This document shows positions 8,394 to 17,542 of a stretch of 64,000 nt of DNA, in pieces. Each line of letters begins with the position of its first letter. Within the stretch, counting starts at the first letter, position 1. Where the stretch lies: the NCBI GenBank assembly GCA_028714255.1, contig JAQTMR010000009.1:1-64000 (forward strand). The letters are read 5' to 3'. A program made the translations under genes and the position numbers. The notes beneath the pieces are model-generated. The model worked only from the letters and a program-made list of their open reading frames with translations, searched no databases and was not told the DNA's origin. Source of the stretch: Phycisphaerae bacterium (lineage in GTDB: Bacteria; Planctomycetota; Phycisphaerae; Sedimentisphaerales; Anaerobacaceae).

Positions 8394-10103
8394 TTAGAAT
8401 TGCCCGACGAATTTTCTAAGCATTTTTTTGACTGTTTTCCAGCATATCCATATATCCATCTTCAATGAAAGCTCCCGGACATATTTTGTGTCGTAATAAA
8501 TCCATTCCTGAAAATCTTTCATTGGCTGGCGAGTCCTGCAAATCTGCCACAGGCCCGTGACACCTGGCCGAACCGATAGTCGGGCATCCCGCCAGGATGG
8601 GCATAATGTATTCTCCGATTCAGGCGATGGTCTTGGTCCGACAAGACTCATCTGACCAAGCAAAACATTGAAGAATTGAGGTATCTCGTCGATATATGTG
8701 TCCCGCAGAAATCTGCCGACAACATCGACCCGAGGGTCATCTTCCATTTTGAATTGCGGGCCGTCAGTTTGATTCACAACTCTTAGTTTATCCTGAATTT
8801 TGTCCGCACCAACAGTCATAGTTCTGAATTTCAGACAGTAAAATTCCTTGCCGTGCAGCCCCTGACGTTTATCCTTAAAAAATACCGGACCCGATGAATT
8901 TAATTTTATTGCCAGCGCAATAAATGGTACTACAGGGGCAAATAAAATCAGTACAATTGTCGCGGCAAAATAATCAGCTATCCGTTTGAAGCATCCTGCA
9001 TAAGAAAATCTCGGCCAAATTCGAAAAACGTCAGTGACATTGGCTCGACAATTTAAATCTGCGAACGAAACTTGCTTTGAGCCGTTGCTTTTGTATTGAG
9101 CCAGGCGTTTCCAGTCACATTGTGCTTCCTTTACAAGTTTGCTCTGGAGCAGTTGATTTTGCGGCACTGAAATATTCGAACAAATTATTGACGAATTTAT
9201 CACCGCCCCCTGACCGATTCTGACGTTATTGCCAATGATAGTCGGCCCTACGATGATAACATTCGGACCGATATGAACATCTTTTCCTAACAGCACTTTT
9301 CCCATTAATCTTGCGCTGCCGGATATCGTGCCGGTAACATCAGATACGCTGTCGTAAATTCTATAACCATTCGCAGGAAAATGACTGTCGGTTAAAAAGT
9401 TGAGCTTGGTTTTACAAAAACTCAACAATCCCTCTTCCGCCCCCAGGTCCAGGGCAGTCCCGGCTACATTAATTGCGTGCAACTCCAATGAATTTGACAG
9501 GCACTCTCTGACAAAACATGAAAAAGATTTATGCAAAATGTCGTGAGCCATAAGAAACTCGACAACCTCGGCTCTAACAAAGATATGATGGGGCCAACTA
9601 TCAGGGACAGACACCGGTTCAACGAAATCAAGGTAGCACCTACGGTAACCTGCCACCCTGTCTCGGGATGCCAATATAATTTTTTCACGATATGCCAGCA
9701 ATTCAGCTTTTGCATTAACTGCTATCACATCCGCCGGCATTTCAGCCAAGACCTTATGGAACAACTCGCTGCTAATTCGAGTAGCGAATTGTCCGTTGGA
9801 AACGACAAACCATGAATCTCGTTTAGCTTTTCGCAAGGCTTCCCAGTTAAAGGGCACATCGTCTTCGTAGCGCACTATTTCGGGAGTTGCTCTTTGAGGT
9901 TCAATGTTCCATTCTTTGGGAACGGCAACTGCTGTGTTCGTATCACTGCTCAACCATAGATTCTTGCTTAATCCATCTAAAACAAGACTGGCGACAGGTT
10001 CTCTGGAAACAGCAAACTGAAGCAGGTTGTCACCCATTTGGGTTGTGGAGTCTCCCTTTTTACGAACAATAACCAACTGACTATATCGATTGGAGTTCAG
10101 CAT
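8394..10103 (-). CDS. initiating sugar-phosphate transferase with N-terminal LbH module
   Basis: The 569-residue protein has two parts. Residues about 373-566 are a bacterial sugar transferase (WcaJ/PglC/PssY-type): a membrane hairpin at 378-400, KFRTM (425-429), DEIPQFFNVLLGQMSLVGPR (472-491) and VRPGVTGLWQ. This enzyme loads the first sugar phosphate onto undecaprenyl phosphate. Residues 1 to about 310 resemble a sugar nucleotidyltransferase with a left-handed beta-helix (hexapeptide repeats about 260-305: GKDVHIGPNVIIVGPTIIGN). No GG-GTR-PK nucleotide-binding signature is visible, so this half is probably non-catalytic. The same module is fused to the exosortase at 12681-14660. It lies between the Wzc-like gene and the TPR gene. 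Confidence 0.88.
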   Translation of the reverse strand: MLNSNRYSQLVIVRKKGDSTTQMGDNLLQFAVSREPVASLVLDGLSKNLWLSSDTNTAVAVPKEWNIEPQRATPEIVRYEDDVPFNWEALRKAKRDSWFVVSNGQFATRISSELFHKVLAEMPADVIAVNAKAELLAYREKIILASRDRVAGYRRCYLDFVEPVSVPDSWPHHIFVRAEVVEFLMAHDILHKSFSCFVRECLSNSLELHAINVAGTALDLGAEEGLLSFCKTKLNFLTDSHFPANGYRIYDSVSDVTGTISGSARLMGKVLLGKDVHIGPNVIIVGPTIIGNNVRIGQGAVINSSIICSNISVPQNQLLQSKLVKEAQCDWKRLAQYKSNGSKQVSFADLNCRANVTDVFRIWPRFSYAGCFKRIADYFAATIVLILFAPVVPFIALAIKLNSSGPVFFKDKRQGLHGKEFYCLKFRTMTVGADKIQDKLRVVNQTDGPQFKMEDDPRVDVVGRFLRDTYIDEIPQFFNVLLGQMSLVGPRPSPESENTLCPSWRDARLSVRPGVTGLWQICRTRQPMKDFQEWIYYDTKYVRELSLKMDIWICWKTVKKMLRKFVGQF

Positions 10104-10156
10104 CTAACTAACCTCTTGGTGATGGATTTTCCGCTTAGCGGTGAAAGCCTTCGGTA

Positions 10157-12466
10157 TTATTTGTCCGGCTCTTGCATAGACAGGAGAAATTGCTTTGTGT
10201 CAGTCCGCTTGACCTTTGCTTTGGCTTGATATTGGCCGTTTTGCGAGCGATAATTGTAAGCATAGCGATAGTAACCACGGCTAATCCGGACATTGCTCAG
10301 AACTGTTCCCAAAATTGTAACATTCAAGCGGGCCAGCCGGACTTTTACTTCCTTCAGATCAGGGGCAGTGGTTCGACCTGCGAAACTTGTCAATATAACC
10401 GCTCCTGCAATCCTGGCCCATATAAGTGCATCAGGGAATGTAAGCGCAGGAGGAGTATCGATGACTACATGGTCATATTCCTGGCTAATCTTATCTATGT
10501 ACCTGCCTTTATGAAGCGCAACTAACAGTTCATAGGCATGTGAATCCTGTGAAGAATCATCAAAATCACCTGCTAATACATCCAGCCCGATTGAAGGTAT
10601 GTGATAAATATACTTCTTTAATTCTCCTCCGAGAAACACACCCTGCAAACTACTTGTACCTTTAGGAATATTCAATATACGTGCAATATCAGGTTTTCTC
10701 AGGTCACCGTCTATTAGCAAAACTTTTTTCCCTGACCTGGCGATACTCGTGGCTAAATTGATGGCAAAAGTGGTTTTGCCTTCCTGTGGGCCCGCACTTG
10801 TAACAATCAGCCTCCTGGGCATCCCTTCGCTTTCATCGTTAAGCAAACCCAGGTTGGCGTAGATAATCTGGTAATCTTCAGCCAACCGTCCCTGAAGAAG
10901 TGTCTTATCAAAATACCCCAAACCGGGTGTGGTGCCGAGCATCCGACCTCCGATTCTTCTAACCACATCTTCGGGGGTTCGCAGACGCTTGTCCGCCTTG
11001 GCTGCCATAAATGACAACAGCATCCCAAACGCTAATGCACCGAATATAAGAGCTATTGTAAGTTTGACGCGCTTATCTTTTACAAGAGCAACGTCTGCAT
11101 TATAAGCGACGGAAATCCTTGCGGGCCGTTTCCGCTGCATTTCTAATTCTTTGATACGTCGGCTTACTGTATCGTATGTCTCTTTGGTTAAAGCCAATTC
11201 ATCCTCCAAATCCTGGATAGCCACCTGAGTACGGCCTACTCCGATGGTTTCGGTATCCTCCTTGGCCAACAGTTCCCGAAAACGCTCTTCATAAGCCCGG
11301 ATTTGTTCCAGCTCAGCCTGTGCTTTAGCCAGTCTTTCCTTGCCGGCTTTGGCCATTTTTTCAGCCATTAATTCATCAAAGGTTTGCCCGGATTCTTCCT
11401 TAAGCTGCGCAACACGTTCTTTCAATGTCTCTACTAATTCAATCTTGTTTTTAAGTTCCGGATTCGAAGGGGTTAACACCTGGCGAATTGCGACAAGCTC
11501 CTGCTCCAGTTGTGTGATGTTTCCCGCAAATGCCCTTATCACATGGTCCGAATTAATATATTCGTTGCGCATTTGCAGTAATTCTTCCGGCCCGATAGTC
11601 TGTTCTTCGTCTGTCTTCTCAAGTAATTGCACCATGGCCTCAAGATTAATCCTGCGAACCTCATATTGGGTAACTTGAGCTAACAGGCTGGAGACACGTT
11701 CCAGCTTCATATCACGCCGACTTTCTAAATCTTTGTCTCCGAACTCTTGGGCCAGTTGGCTGATTGTTTTCCGCTGATTCTGCATTTTTTGGGACAGAAC
11801 CTGACGTTCGTTTTCCAGGAGGCTCAGTTTCTGGTTCTCGACATCAGCGGAGTTGGAAACTTCGATTGCCATATAGGCACGAATAAAAGCATCTACGATT
11901 TGCTTGGCTTCTTCTACATTTTTGCTTTCCATCGTTATCGTTATTAGCTCGGAACGGCGTTCCGCAGTAGCTCTGATGGTTCTTTCGCTTATCGCCTTCT
12001 TCAATATACGTACCGGTTCAGGCCTTGTCTTGCTGCCGCTTAACGTCTGTTTCAATCCCTCGGCGACATTAACCGAACCATTTTCAAAAAACGCCATGTT
12101 TTTATCTACTAAATCATCTGCGACTCGCTGGACCGCTGGGCCGCTGGTTATCCTTACAGCCTCAGTATTTACAAAGTTTTGATAGTTTAATATTTCTCCC
12201 TCATCTGCTTCACCTGAAAGGATATCCGTCAGAATAGGAGCAACTCTTATCGCACCGGTCACTTCGTACACAGGAACTTTCAAAAACCATATCGCGGGAA
12301 TCCCGACCAGGCATAACACCAAAAAGGTCGGCAGCACAATATACCAGCGACGAAATATCTCGATAACGAAACCTGCCATTGAAAGACCACTTGCCCCGGC
12401 TGGCGTCTCAAAACCAGCAGCTTCTTCTTCGACCAAATGGTTACTATATGTGTTCAAATCGTTCAT
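10157..12466 (-). CDS. Wzc-like polysaccharide co-polymerase / tyrosine kinase
   Basis: I chose the ATG at 12466 because AGGAG lies 7 bases before it. The 769-residue protein has a cytoplasmic start, a first membrane helix (about 43-62), a Wzz-type periplasmic domain with a long coiled coil (about 205-450), a second helix (about 468-487) and a C-terminal BY-kinase domain. The kinase shows Walker A SAGPQEGKTT (557-566), Walker A' LLIDGD (584-589) and Walker B VVIDTPP (667-673). A tail tyrosine cluster (Tyr732, 733, 735, 737, 739, 746) is the expected autophosphorylation site. It should control chain length and export of the EPS. A candidate promoter at 12577-12605 precedes it. Confidence 0.9.
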   Translation of the reverse strand: MNDLNTYSNHLVEEEAAGFETPAGASGLSMAGFVIEIFRRWYIVLPTFLVLCLVGIPAIWFLKVPVYEVTGAIRVAPILTDILSGEADEGEILNYQNFVNTEAVRITSGPAVQRVADDLVDKNMAFFENGSVNVAEGLKQTLSGSKTRPEPVRILKKAISERTIRATAERRSELITITMESKNVEEAKQIVDAFIRAYMAIEVSNSADVENQKLSLLENERQVLSQKMQNQRKTISQLAQEFGDKDLESRRDMKLERVSSLLAQVTQYEVRRINLEAMVQLLEKTDEEQTIGPEELLQMRNEYINSDHVIRAFAGNITQLEQELVAIRQVLTPSNPELKNKIELVETLKERVAQLKEESGQTFDELMAEKMAKAGKERLAKAQAELEQIRAYEERFRELLAKEDTETIGVGRTQVAIQDLEDELALTKETYDTVSRRIKELEMQRKRPARISVAYNADVALVKDKRVKLTIALIFGALAFGMLLSFMAAKADKRLRTPEDVVRRIGGRMLGTTPGLGYFDKTLLQGRLAEDYQIIYANLGLLNDESEGMPRRLIVTSAGPQEGKTTFAINLATSIARSGKKVLLIDGDLRKPDIARILNIPKGTSSLQGVFLGGELKKYIYHIPSIGLDVLAGDFDDSSQDSHAYELLVALHKGRYIDKISQEYDHVVIDTPPALTFPDALIWARIAGAVILTSFAGRTTAPDLKEVKVRLARLNVTILGTVLSNVRISRGYYRYAYNYRSQNGQYQAKAKVKRTDTKQFLLSMQEPDK

Positions 12467-12576
12467 TCTACAACTCCTTATCAGGTTTAATCCGGACACC
12501 TAAACAGAACGCTATAATTAAGCTGTCCAAAAAAATATGATTAATGCCGCTCCTCGCAAACTTTTTGACTCGTTAC

Positions 12577-12605
12577 AGTATAGCAAATACACAGAACTAA
12601 TTCAA
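12577..12605 (-). promoter_or_regulatory. candidate promoter before the Wzc-like gene
   Basis: On the minus strand TTGAAT (4 of 6) and TATACT (5 of 6) are separated by 17 bases, about 110 bases before the Wzc-like start. It lies in the 214-base gap after the exosortase gene. The Wzc-transferase-TPR-LuxR block could therefore be transcribed separately from the upstream glycosyltransferase genes. Confidence 0.4.
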
Positions 12606-12680
12606 GCTGTCAGGCATCCGCAAATATCGTTTTGAAGCTCCTCGGCTTTACTGCCTCGGCTTCTTGTAAAGGCGAATAAA

Positions 12681-14660
12681 CTATGAATTTTGCCTGGTAA
12701 CTATTATGGCTTCTTTTTCCGCTGGGGGGATAGTAAGTTTGGTCAAAAGCCAAAGCTCAACGACCACAATTGCAAGGGCCATCGGCATCATCGCGTAGCC
12801 GCCAAAGTCGTGGAATACTTTTTCCCACCGCTCGCCATGCAGCATTGTAAAAGCAATGGCCGTAGCTACTAATCGCAAGGTATTGCACAGTAAGGCAACC
12901 GGCAGACTGGAAGCAAGAATCACCAGCTTTTCCCACCACGTTCGATTGACTAACAAAACAACCAAACCGCTAATCACAAAAAAGGCTGTAATCATTCTTA
13001 AACCATTACAGGCCTCGGCCACGGCAACAGTCGCCTGACCAATATGGATTACATTGCCTTCCTGGATAATCTCATAACCTACCGTCTCCAGGCAAAATAC
13101 CGCTGACGAAGTGGCCCATCGCTGTAAAGGCAGCGCCGCAGCAGCTTGAATCCGCGTAGGCCAGGGAAGCATTAAGCACAGGAAAAGTAATATCGTAGAT
13201 ACTTTCCGCAAAAACTGCCAACCAAACAAAAGCAGCACCAATGCCGCAATACTCAGAACAATTGATAATCTTTCCGCAGAGCCATACATAAAGAACAGCC
13301 CGAAAAATCTCACGCCTTGAGCCGCAATGAAAGCAAACAAGCCCCATACAGACGGCTTTATATTTGCCTCAGCGATTTTATGACGCCTCGACCACAAGAT
13401 ATAAATAGCCAACAGAGGAACTAAAAGGCCGGATGAGTATTCGTCGCTTCGCTGCCAAATGGTCCAAAGGTCCACAAGACAGGGCCAATAAGACCAAAGA
13501 AAAACAATCAGAACAAGACTGCCGGCAAGCCAGGGAACGATGCTTTTATTGCGAAGATGCGGCAACTGCGGCAATTTTTCGTTTAATTTGTCGAACTGCA
13601 GCAACACTGAAGATTGCAATTTCTCCGCCTTGCTTTTCATAGATGCCAGAATCCTGCTGATGGAACTATCCGCTACTTTCTCTGATTTTCGTGCAATAAA
13701 CTTTCCCTGTACAACACTATCGCTCTGCACCTGCCCATGGTAATCCACCAGACACCGTTGTATCTCACAATTTGCGCCAACTTTGGCATCGTCCCAAAGA
13801 ACGCTATTTATCACAACACTATCTTTGTCGATATTAACATTGCGTCCGAGTATGGTCGGCCCGAGAATAACAACGCCATTTGAAACGCTAACGCCGTCCA
13901 TAATAACAACCGGCCCATAAATTCGCGCATCAGCGTCAATTTTTGTCTCGGCTCCCGCCCATATAATTCGCGAATCATCCTTTTTCAATATCTGCAATTC
14001 TTCTTTTATCTGGTGTCCATTTTCAAGATAGTCGCCAATGGCACACAGGTATTCCTGCCTGTCCCTGAAATTTCCTGCGCGATGTGGTAATACAGCCGCT
14101 CGAATAGTTTTTCCTGCGAGGAGCATCTCTGGAATCAAGCCTTCTTTGATATCAAAGTAACCTTCTTTCGGAATGTTCTCCAAAATGCTGGCGTCGCAAA
14201 TGTATATCTCTGCTGCTTCTCCCATCGGATTACTATTTTTACCGGCCGGATTAAACATCATGGTCAAATCAGACTTACCGTTGAGATGTGCGCCTATCAG
14301 AACATCGATATCCGGAGGAGATATCATGCTGGCGTTGAATACCATAAATAAGGTATTTGTTTCACCGTTGGCCGCGTCGCGGATGCACCCGGCCGAACCA
14401 AGAGGCAATGGCTCATCCACAAATTTCAGCCTGGGACAATCCTCTGCGATAATCGAACGAGCCAGCAAAGGACCGTCACCATTGGAATAAATGACCGCCT
14501 CGGCTATCCCCTGATTAGCTAAACGAGTCAGCAGACGTGCCAGCACGGATTTCCCTGCTACCGGCCACAATGCCGCAGGCAAACGCATCACCGCCGAACT
14601 ATGCCGAACGTCACGGCCACCTGCAAGTATAATAGCTTTGATAATTTGTTTGCTACGCAT
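12681..14660 (-). CDS. exosortase fused to a nucleotidyltransferase-like/LbH module
   Basis: The 659-residue protein has a C-terminal exosortase (about 372-642) with eight or so membrane helices and the catalytic triad visible: Cys551 in EACNGLRM, Arg596 in CNTLRL and His617 in FHDFGG. It should cut and transfer PEP-CTERM proteins such as those at 1-2455. Residues 1-235 resemble a sugar nucleotidyltransferase (IKAIILAGG at 7-15; LPLGSAG at 85-91), and 236-320 form left-handed beta-helix repeats. The NTP-binding signature is degraded: after LAGG comes RDVRH where GxGTR is expected, and the PK lysine is Ala. Activity of that half is doubtful. Exosortases are normally about 250-300 residues without this domain. 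The frame is continuous with a 50-residue linker. An EpsI partner lies at 33242-34000. Confidence 0.9.
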   Translation of the reverse strand: MRSKQIIKAIILAGGRDVRHSSAVMRLPAALWPVAGKSVLARLLTRLANQGIAEAVIYSNGDGPLLARSIIAEDCPRLKFVDEPLPLGSAGCIRDAANGETNTLFMVFNASMISPPDIDVLIGAHLNGKSDLTMMFNPAGKNSNPMGEAAEIYICDASILENIPKEGYFDIKEGLIPEMLLAGKTIRAAVLPHRAGNFRDRQEYLCAIGDYLENGHQIKEELQILKKDDSRIIWAGAETKIDADARIYGPVVIMDGVSVSNGVVILGPTILGRNVNIDKDSVVINSVLWDDAKVGANCEIQRCLVDYHGQVQSDSVVQGKFIARKSEKVADSSISRILASMKSKAEKLQSSVLLQFDKLNEKLPQLPHLRNKSIVPWLAGSLVLIVFLWSYWPCLVDLWTIWQRSDEYSSGLLVPLLAIYILWSRRHKIAEANIKPSVWGLFAFIAAQGVRFFGLFFMYGSAERLSIVLSIAALVLLLFGWQFLRKVSTILLFLCLMLPWPTRIQAAAALPLQRWATSSAVFCLETVGYEIIQEGNVIHIGQATVAVAEACNGLRMITAFFVISGLVVLLVNRTWWEKLVILASSLPVALLCNTLRLVATAIAFTMLHGERWEKVFHDFGGYAMMPMALAIVVVELWLLTKLTIPPAEKEAIIVTRQNS

Positions 14661-14688
14661 ATAATTTATCTAACATTAGTCTCAGAAT

Positions 14689-15177
14689 TCATTTTGGTTC
14701 ATTCAAACCATTCAAAAAATTACGGATTCTACCAGCAACCACTCCAGCCTGATTCTTTCTTGGCCGGGGAACGAATGATTTCAACTCCTTAACCTTACCC
14801 TGAAGGTCCTCTTCCTGATACGCCACTAATATATGACCAAGCTCTTCGAACTTTCTTGCAATAGCTGCCTGGTGGTCATTAACGACTTCGCCATACCTTT
14901 TCGACCTCGGCATAACAAGCAGCGGTTTTTCATTATCCAAAGCCCCCGTTATTGTCCCCATACCAGCGTGGCTGATTATACCTGACGCTTCACGTAAATA
15001 TTTACCAAACACTTTAGCATCCAAAGACGCCACCGATTCAAAATTGCGGGGCTTGTATGAAGCTTCCCCTATCTGGGCAAATACTTCTTCGCCTATCAAA
15101 CCCTTGTCAAAGATACCGTCTATTCCACGAACAAGGCGGTCGAATGGAAACTGTGTCCCAACAGTCAGAAAAATCAT
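14689..15177 (-). CDS. PssE/Alg13-like glycosyltransferase subunit
   Basis: The 162-residue protein matches the C-terminal half of GT28-type enzymes: MIFLTVGTQFPFDRLV at the start and SHAGMGTITGAL (about 69-80) in the UDP-sugar-binding region. It is the catalytic, soluble partner of a two-subunit transferase, like PssE or Alg13. Its ATG overlaps the stop of the PssD-like gene by 4 bases, as expected for subunits made together. It probably adds a sugar to the growing lipid-linked repeat unit on the inner membrane face. The sugar cannot be read from the sequence. Confidence 0.88.
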   Translation of the reverse strand: MIFLTVGTQFPFDRLVRGIDGIFDKGLIGEEVFAQIGEASYKPRNFESVASLDAKVFGKYLREASGIISHAGMGTITGALDNEKPLLVMPRSKRYGEVVNDHQAAIARKFEELGHILVAYQEEDLQGKVKELKSFVPRPRKNQAGVVAGRIRNFLNGLNEPK

Positions 15178-15650
15178 ATTACCGAACCCACATATTCGAC
15201 ATTGCTATACCGCTCGGCAAGCTCAGGCCATTGGACCAAAAACAAATCCGCAATATACCTGACTATTCTGCCGGAGAGCGAAAGTTTTTCCACATTAGTG
15301 ATACTGTCAACCCAGACAACCTTGGCGCCTATCAATTTGCCAATAATACATACCGCGCATCCTGCCGCTGCACCTGTACTTATAACAACATCGGGCCTTT
15401 CGCTTAAAATCACCTTTATGCTCCGCATCAAAACCAGAATAAACCGAAAAAGATGCTCTCTGTTGCACTCCCCGACAACGTAAACCCTGCCGTATTTCTC
15501 CTGAAGTTTTTCTTTGACGACATCCGTTGTTGTAACGCAAAAAGTATCCTGTCCCCTCCAGCTCTCCTCCAATTTTAACAGTTGGCTTATATGCCCCCCC
15601 GCTGATGCCGCCAGGCAAATTCGCAATTTATCACCTCTACTCACCATCAA
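15174..15650 (-). CDS. PssD/Alg14-like glycosyltransferase membrane subunit
   Basis: The 158-residue protein has the Alg14/PssD signature AASAGGHISQLL near residue 15 and a hydrophobic middle (GAAAGCAVCIIGKLIGA) that holds the complex at the membrane. It recruits the catalytic PssE-like subunit encoded directly after it, with a 4-base overlap. Together they replace one full-length GT28 enzyme. A Met one codon downstream is an equally possible start. Confidence 0.87.
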   Translation of the reverse strand: MMVSRGDKLRICLAASAGGHISQLLKLEESWRGQDTFCVTTTDVVKEKLQEKYGRVYVVGECNREHLFRFILVLMRSIKVILSERPDVVISTGAAAGCAVCIIGKLIGAKVVWVDSITNVEKLSLSGRIVRYIADLFLVQWPELAERYSNVEYVGSVI

Positions 15651-15692
15651 AAATCCTTTGTCCTAAAAAACCTGTTAACTAACACTCGAAGT

Positions 15693-16811
15693 CTATGATT
15701 CAGAGGAGCATTCACGACTCTTTTCCTTCATAACAGGTGAACCTGTCTTCGCAGAACCCGTTTGCACTTCTGTCTTATGATGACCTTTCTCTCGGCCCTG
15801 CTCGATATGTGACTGCATAAAACAGGTCGGTTCCTGCTTGAATATATAAATCGGCCGTCCCTTAACCTCTTCGAACACCCTGGACAAATACTGCCCCAGC
15901 AATCCCACAGAAACCAGGTTAAACCCTCCCAGTATCAGTGTTATACCTATCATCGATGCCCAGCCTCGTACGGTATCGCCCCACCACAGATACCGTCCCA
16001 GCATATACATCAGAAAAAGCAGCCCGAAAAGCGTAATCATCAATCCGAGCTTGGTTGCCATTCGCAACGGCGCCGCAGAAAACGAAAATATCGCATCCAA
16101 CGCCAGCGTAATCATTTTCATTAGCGTATATTTTGATTCTCCACCCGCCCGTTTAGTTGCTGTGTATGACAGAAATGTACGGCTGAAACCAACCCACGAC
16201 GTCATACCTCGCAGAAAGCGATGTCGCTCAGGCATATTCCGCAGCACCTTACAAACCCGACGCGACAGCAGATTAAAGTCCGCTGCCCCGCGAGGAATAG
16301 GAATTTCACTGAGAAGATTAACAATAAGGTAGAATCCTCCGGAAGTTATCTTCTTGAAGTATGATACTCCTTCGGTACTATCGCGGACGGCAGAAACAAT
16401 GTCATAGCCTTCCTTCCATTTATTTATCATCTGCGGAATTAACTCCGGCGGATGCTGCAGGTCGGCATCTATCATAACCACAGCGTCCCCAACCGCTGCA
16501 TCGAGACCCGCTGTCAGAGCAATCTGGTGCCCAAAATTACGCGAGAGCGAACACACCCGAACTCGGCCGTCTTCACAGGCTATCTGGTTCAGTTGCATAA
16601 GAGTATCATCGCTGCTGCCGTCATCGACAAATATTATCTCATGTTCTAAATCTTTCTCCGCTTGAAGAACCCGTTTTAATTCTACATAAAACATGCGTAT
16701 AACTTTGGATTCATTGAAGCAGGGAACAACCACGGACAACAAAGCTCCCGAGCCGGCTGATTCTGTCATTTCACTTTCCATTTGGTTTTTTGGTTCCTCC
16801 GATGCAGGCAT
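15693..16811 (-). CDS. GT2 glycosyltransferase, DPM1/GtrB type
   Basis: The 372-residue protein has a GT-A fold: SVVVPCFNE (about 26-34), VDDGSSDDT and the metal-binding DADLQHPPEL. Two membrane helices follow (about 255-278 and 285-315). This is the layout of dolichol/undecaprenyl-phosphate sugar synthases (DPM1, GtrB, ArnC). It probably makes a polyprenyl-phosphate sugar donor, which would suit the GT39-type enzyme at 19162-20691 that uses such donors. The tail of about 45 residues is polar. An inner Met at residue 11 is an alternative start. Confidence 0.88.
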   Translation of the reverse strand: MPASEEPKNQMESEMTESAGSGALLSVVVPCFNESKVIRMFYVELKRVLQAEKDLEHEIIFVDDGSSDDTLMQLNQIACEDGRVRVCSLSRNFGHQIALTAGLDAAVGDAVVMIDADLQHPPELIPQMINKWKEGYDIVSAVRDSTEGVSYFKKITSGGFYLIVNLLSEIPIPRGAADFNLLSRRVCKVLRNMPERHRFLRGMTSWVGFSRTFLSYTATKRAGGESKYTLMKMITLALDAIFSFSAAPLRMATKLGLMITLFGLLFLMYMLGRYLWWGDTVRGWASMIGITLILGGFNLVSVGLLGQYLSRVFEEVKGRPIYIFKQEPTCFMQSHIEQGREKGHHKTEVQTGSAKTGSPVMKEKSRECSSES

Positions 16812-16882
16812 TTTGATTCTTTATGCCCTCTTATATTTTATCACAATAGGATTCAGGCAGTCTGTCCTGATAGCAATGACAA

Positions 16883-17542
16883 TCACGATATCGGCAGATT
16901 GTGAACAATACAGCCGAAACTCAACCTCTTGTCATTGAAAAATCGGATTTGGCCGTACCTGCTGTCTATGCAATCGGCCATCTCTTTTTTCGTGCAATAA
17001 AAATGCCGGGGACATCTTTGTGACCATAAATAGAGTATGTGTATGTACCTTAATAAGGAAAATTTTCTTTCTGTGAAAGTGAATAGAAAGTACTTGCTTC
17101 TCATATTGTCAAACACCTTTTTGACTTCCGCCGCTGTCAAATAATCAAGGAACCCCAGTCCGATGGTAACATCCGACTCCGGCAGCGAAATAGAGGTAAT
17201 GTCCCCCTCTGCAAATTCGAATTTATCTGTCAGATTCCTGTCCCTGACAATTTTCTGCGCGCGACCGATGGCATTGGCAGAAATATCCATCCCTGTAATG
17301 CGTCCGGGTTGACACCGGTCGTATAACTCAAAGGCGAAAAACCCGGACCCACAGCCCAGCTCCAGCACCTTTTTATCTTTTACTATCGGCTTTAACATCT
17401 CTATGCAGATTTCCGTCCTGAACTTCAAAGGCTTCCGGAAATGCGAAGCAAGTCTTTCCACAAAAGAGACGTTACCCCCTGTCCTTATGGAATCTTCCCA
17501 CTCGATTATTTTGTTGTCCCAGTACGTTCTGTTGTTATTCAT
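16883..17542 (-). CDS. SAM-dependent methyltransferase
   Basis: The 219-residue protein is a class I methyltransferase, with the SAM-binding motif VLELGCGSGFFAFEL near residue 60 and an acidic loop (GMDIS) after it. Its ATG overlaps the stop of the NodB gene by 4 bases (ATGA), so the two are coupled. The substrate is unknown; in this context a sugar or lipid-linked oligosaccharide is likely. It is unrelated in detail to the second methyltransferase at 18421-19125. Confidence 0.82.
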   Translation of the reverse strand: MNNNRTYWDNKIIEWEDSIRTGGNVSFVERLASHFRKPLKFRTEICIEMLKPIVKDKKVLELGCGSGFFAFELYDRCQPGRITGMDISANAIGRAQKIVRDRNLTDKFEFAEGDITSISLPESDVTIGLGFLDYLTAAEVKKVFDNMRSKYFLFTFTERKFSLLRYIHILYLWSQRCPRHFYCTKKEMADCIDSRYGQIRFFNDKRLSFGCIVHNLPIS

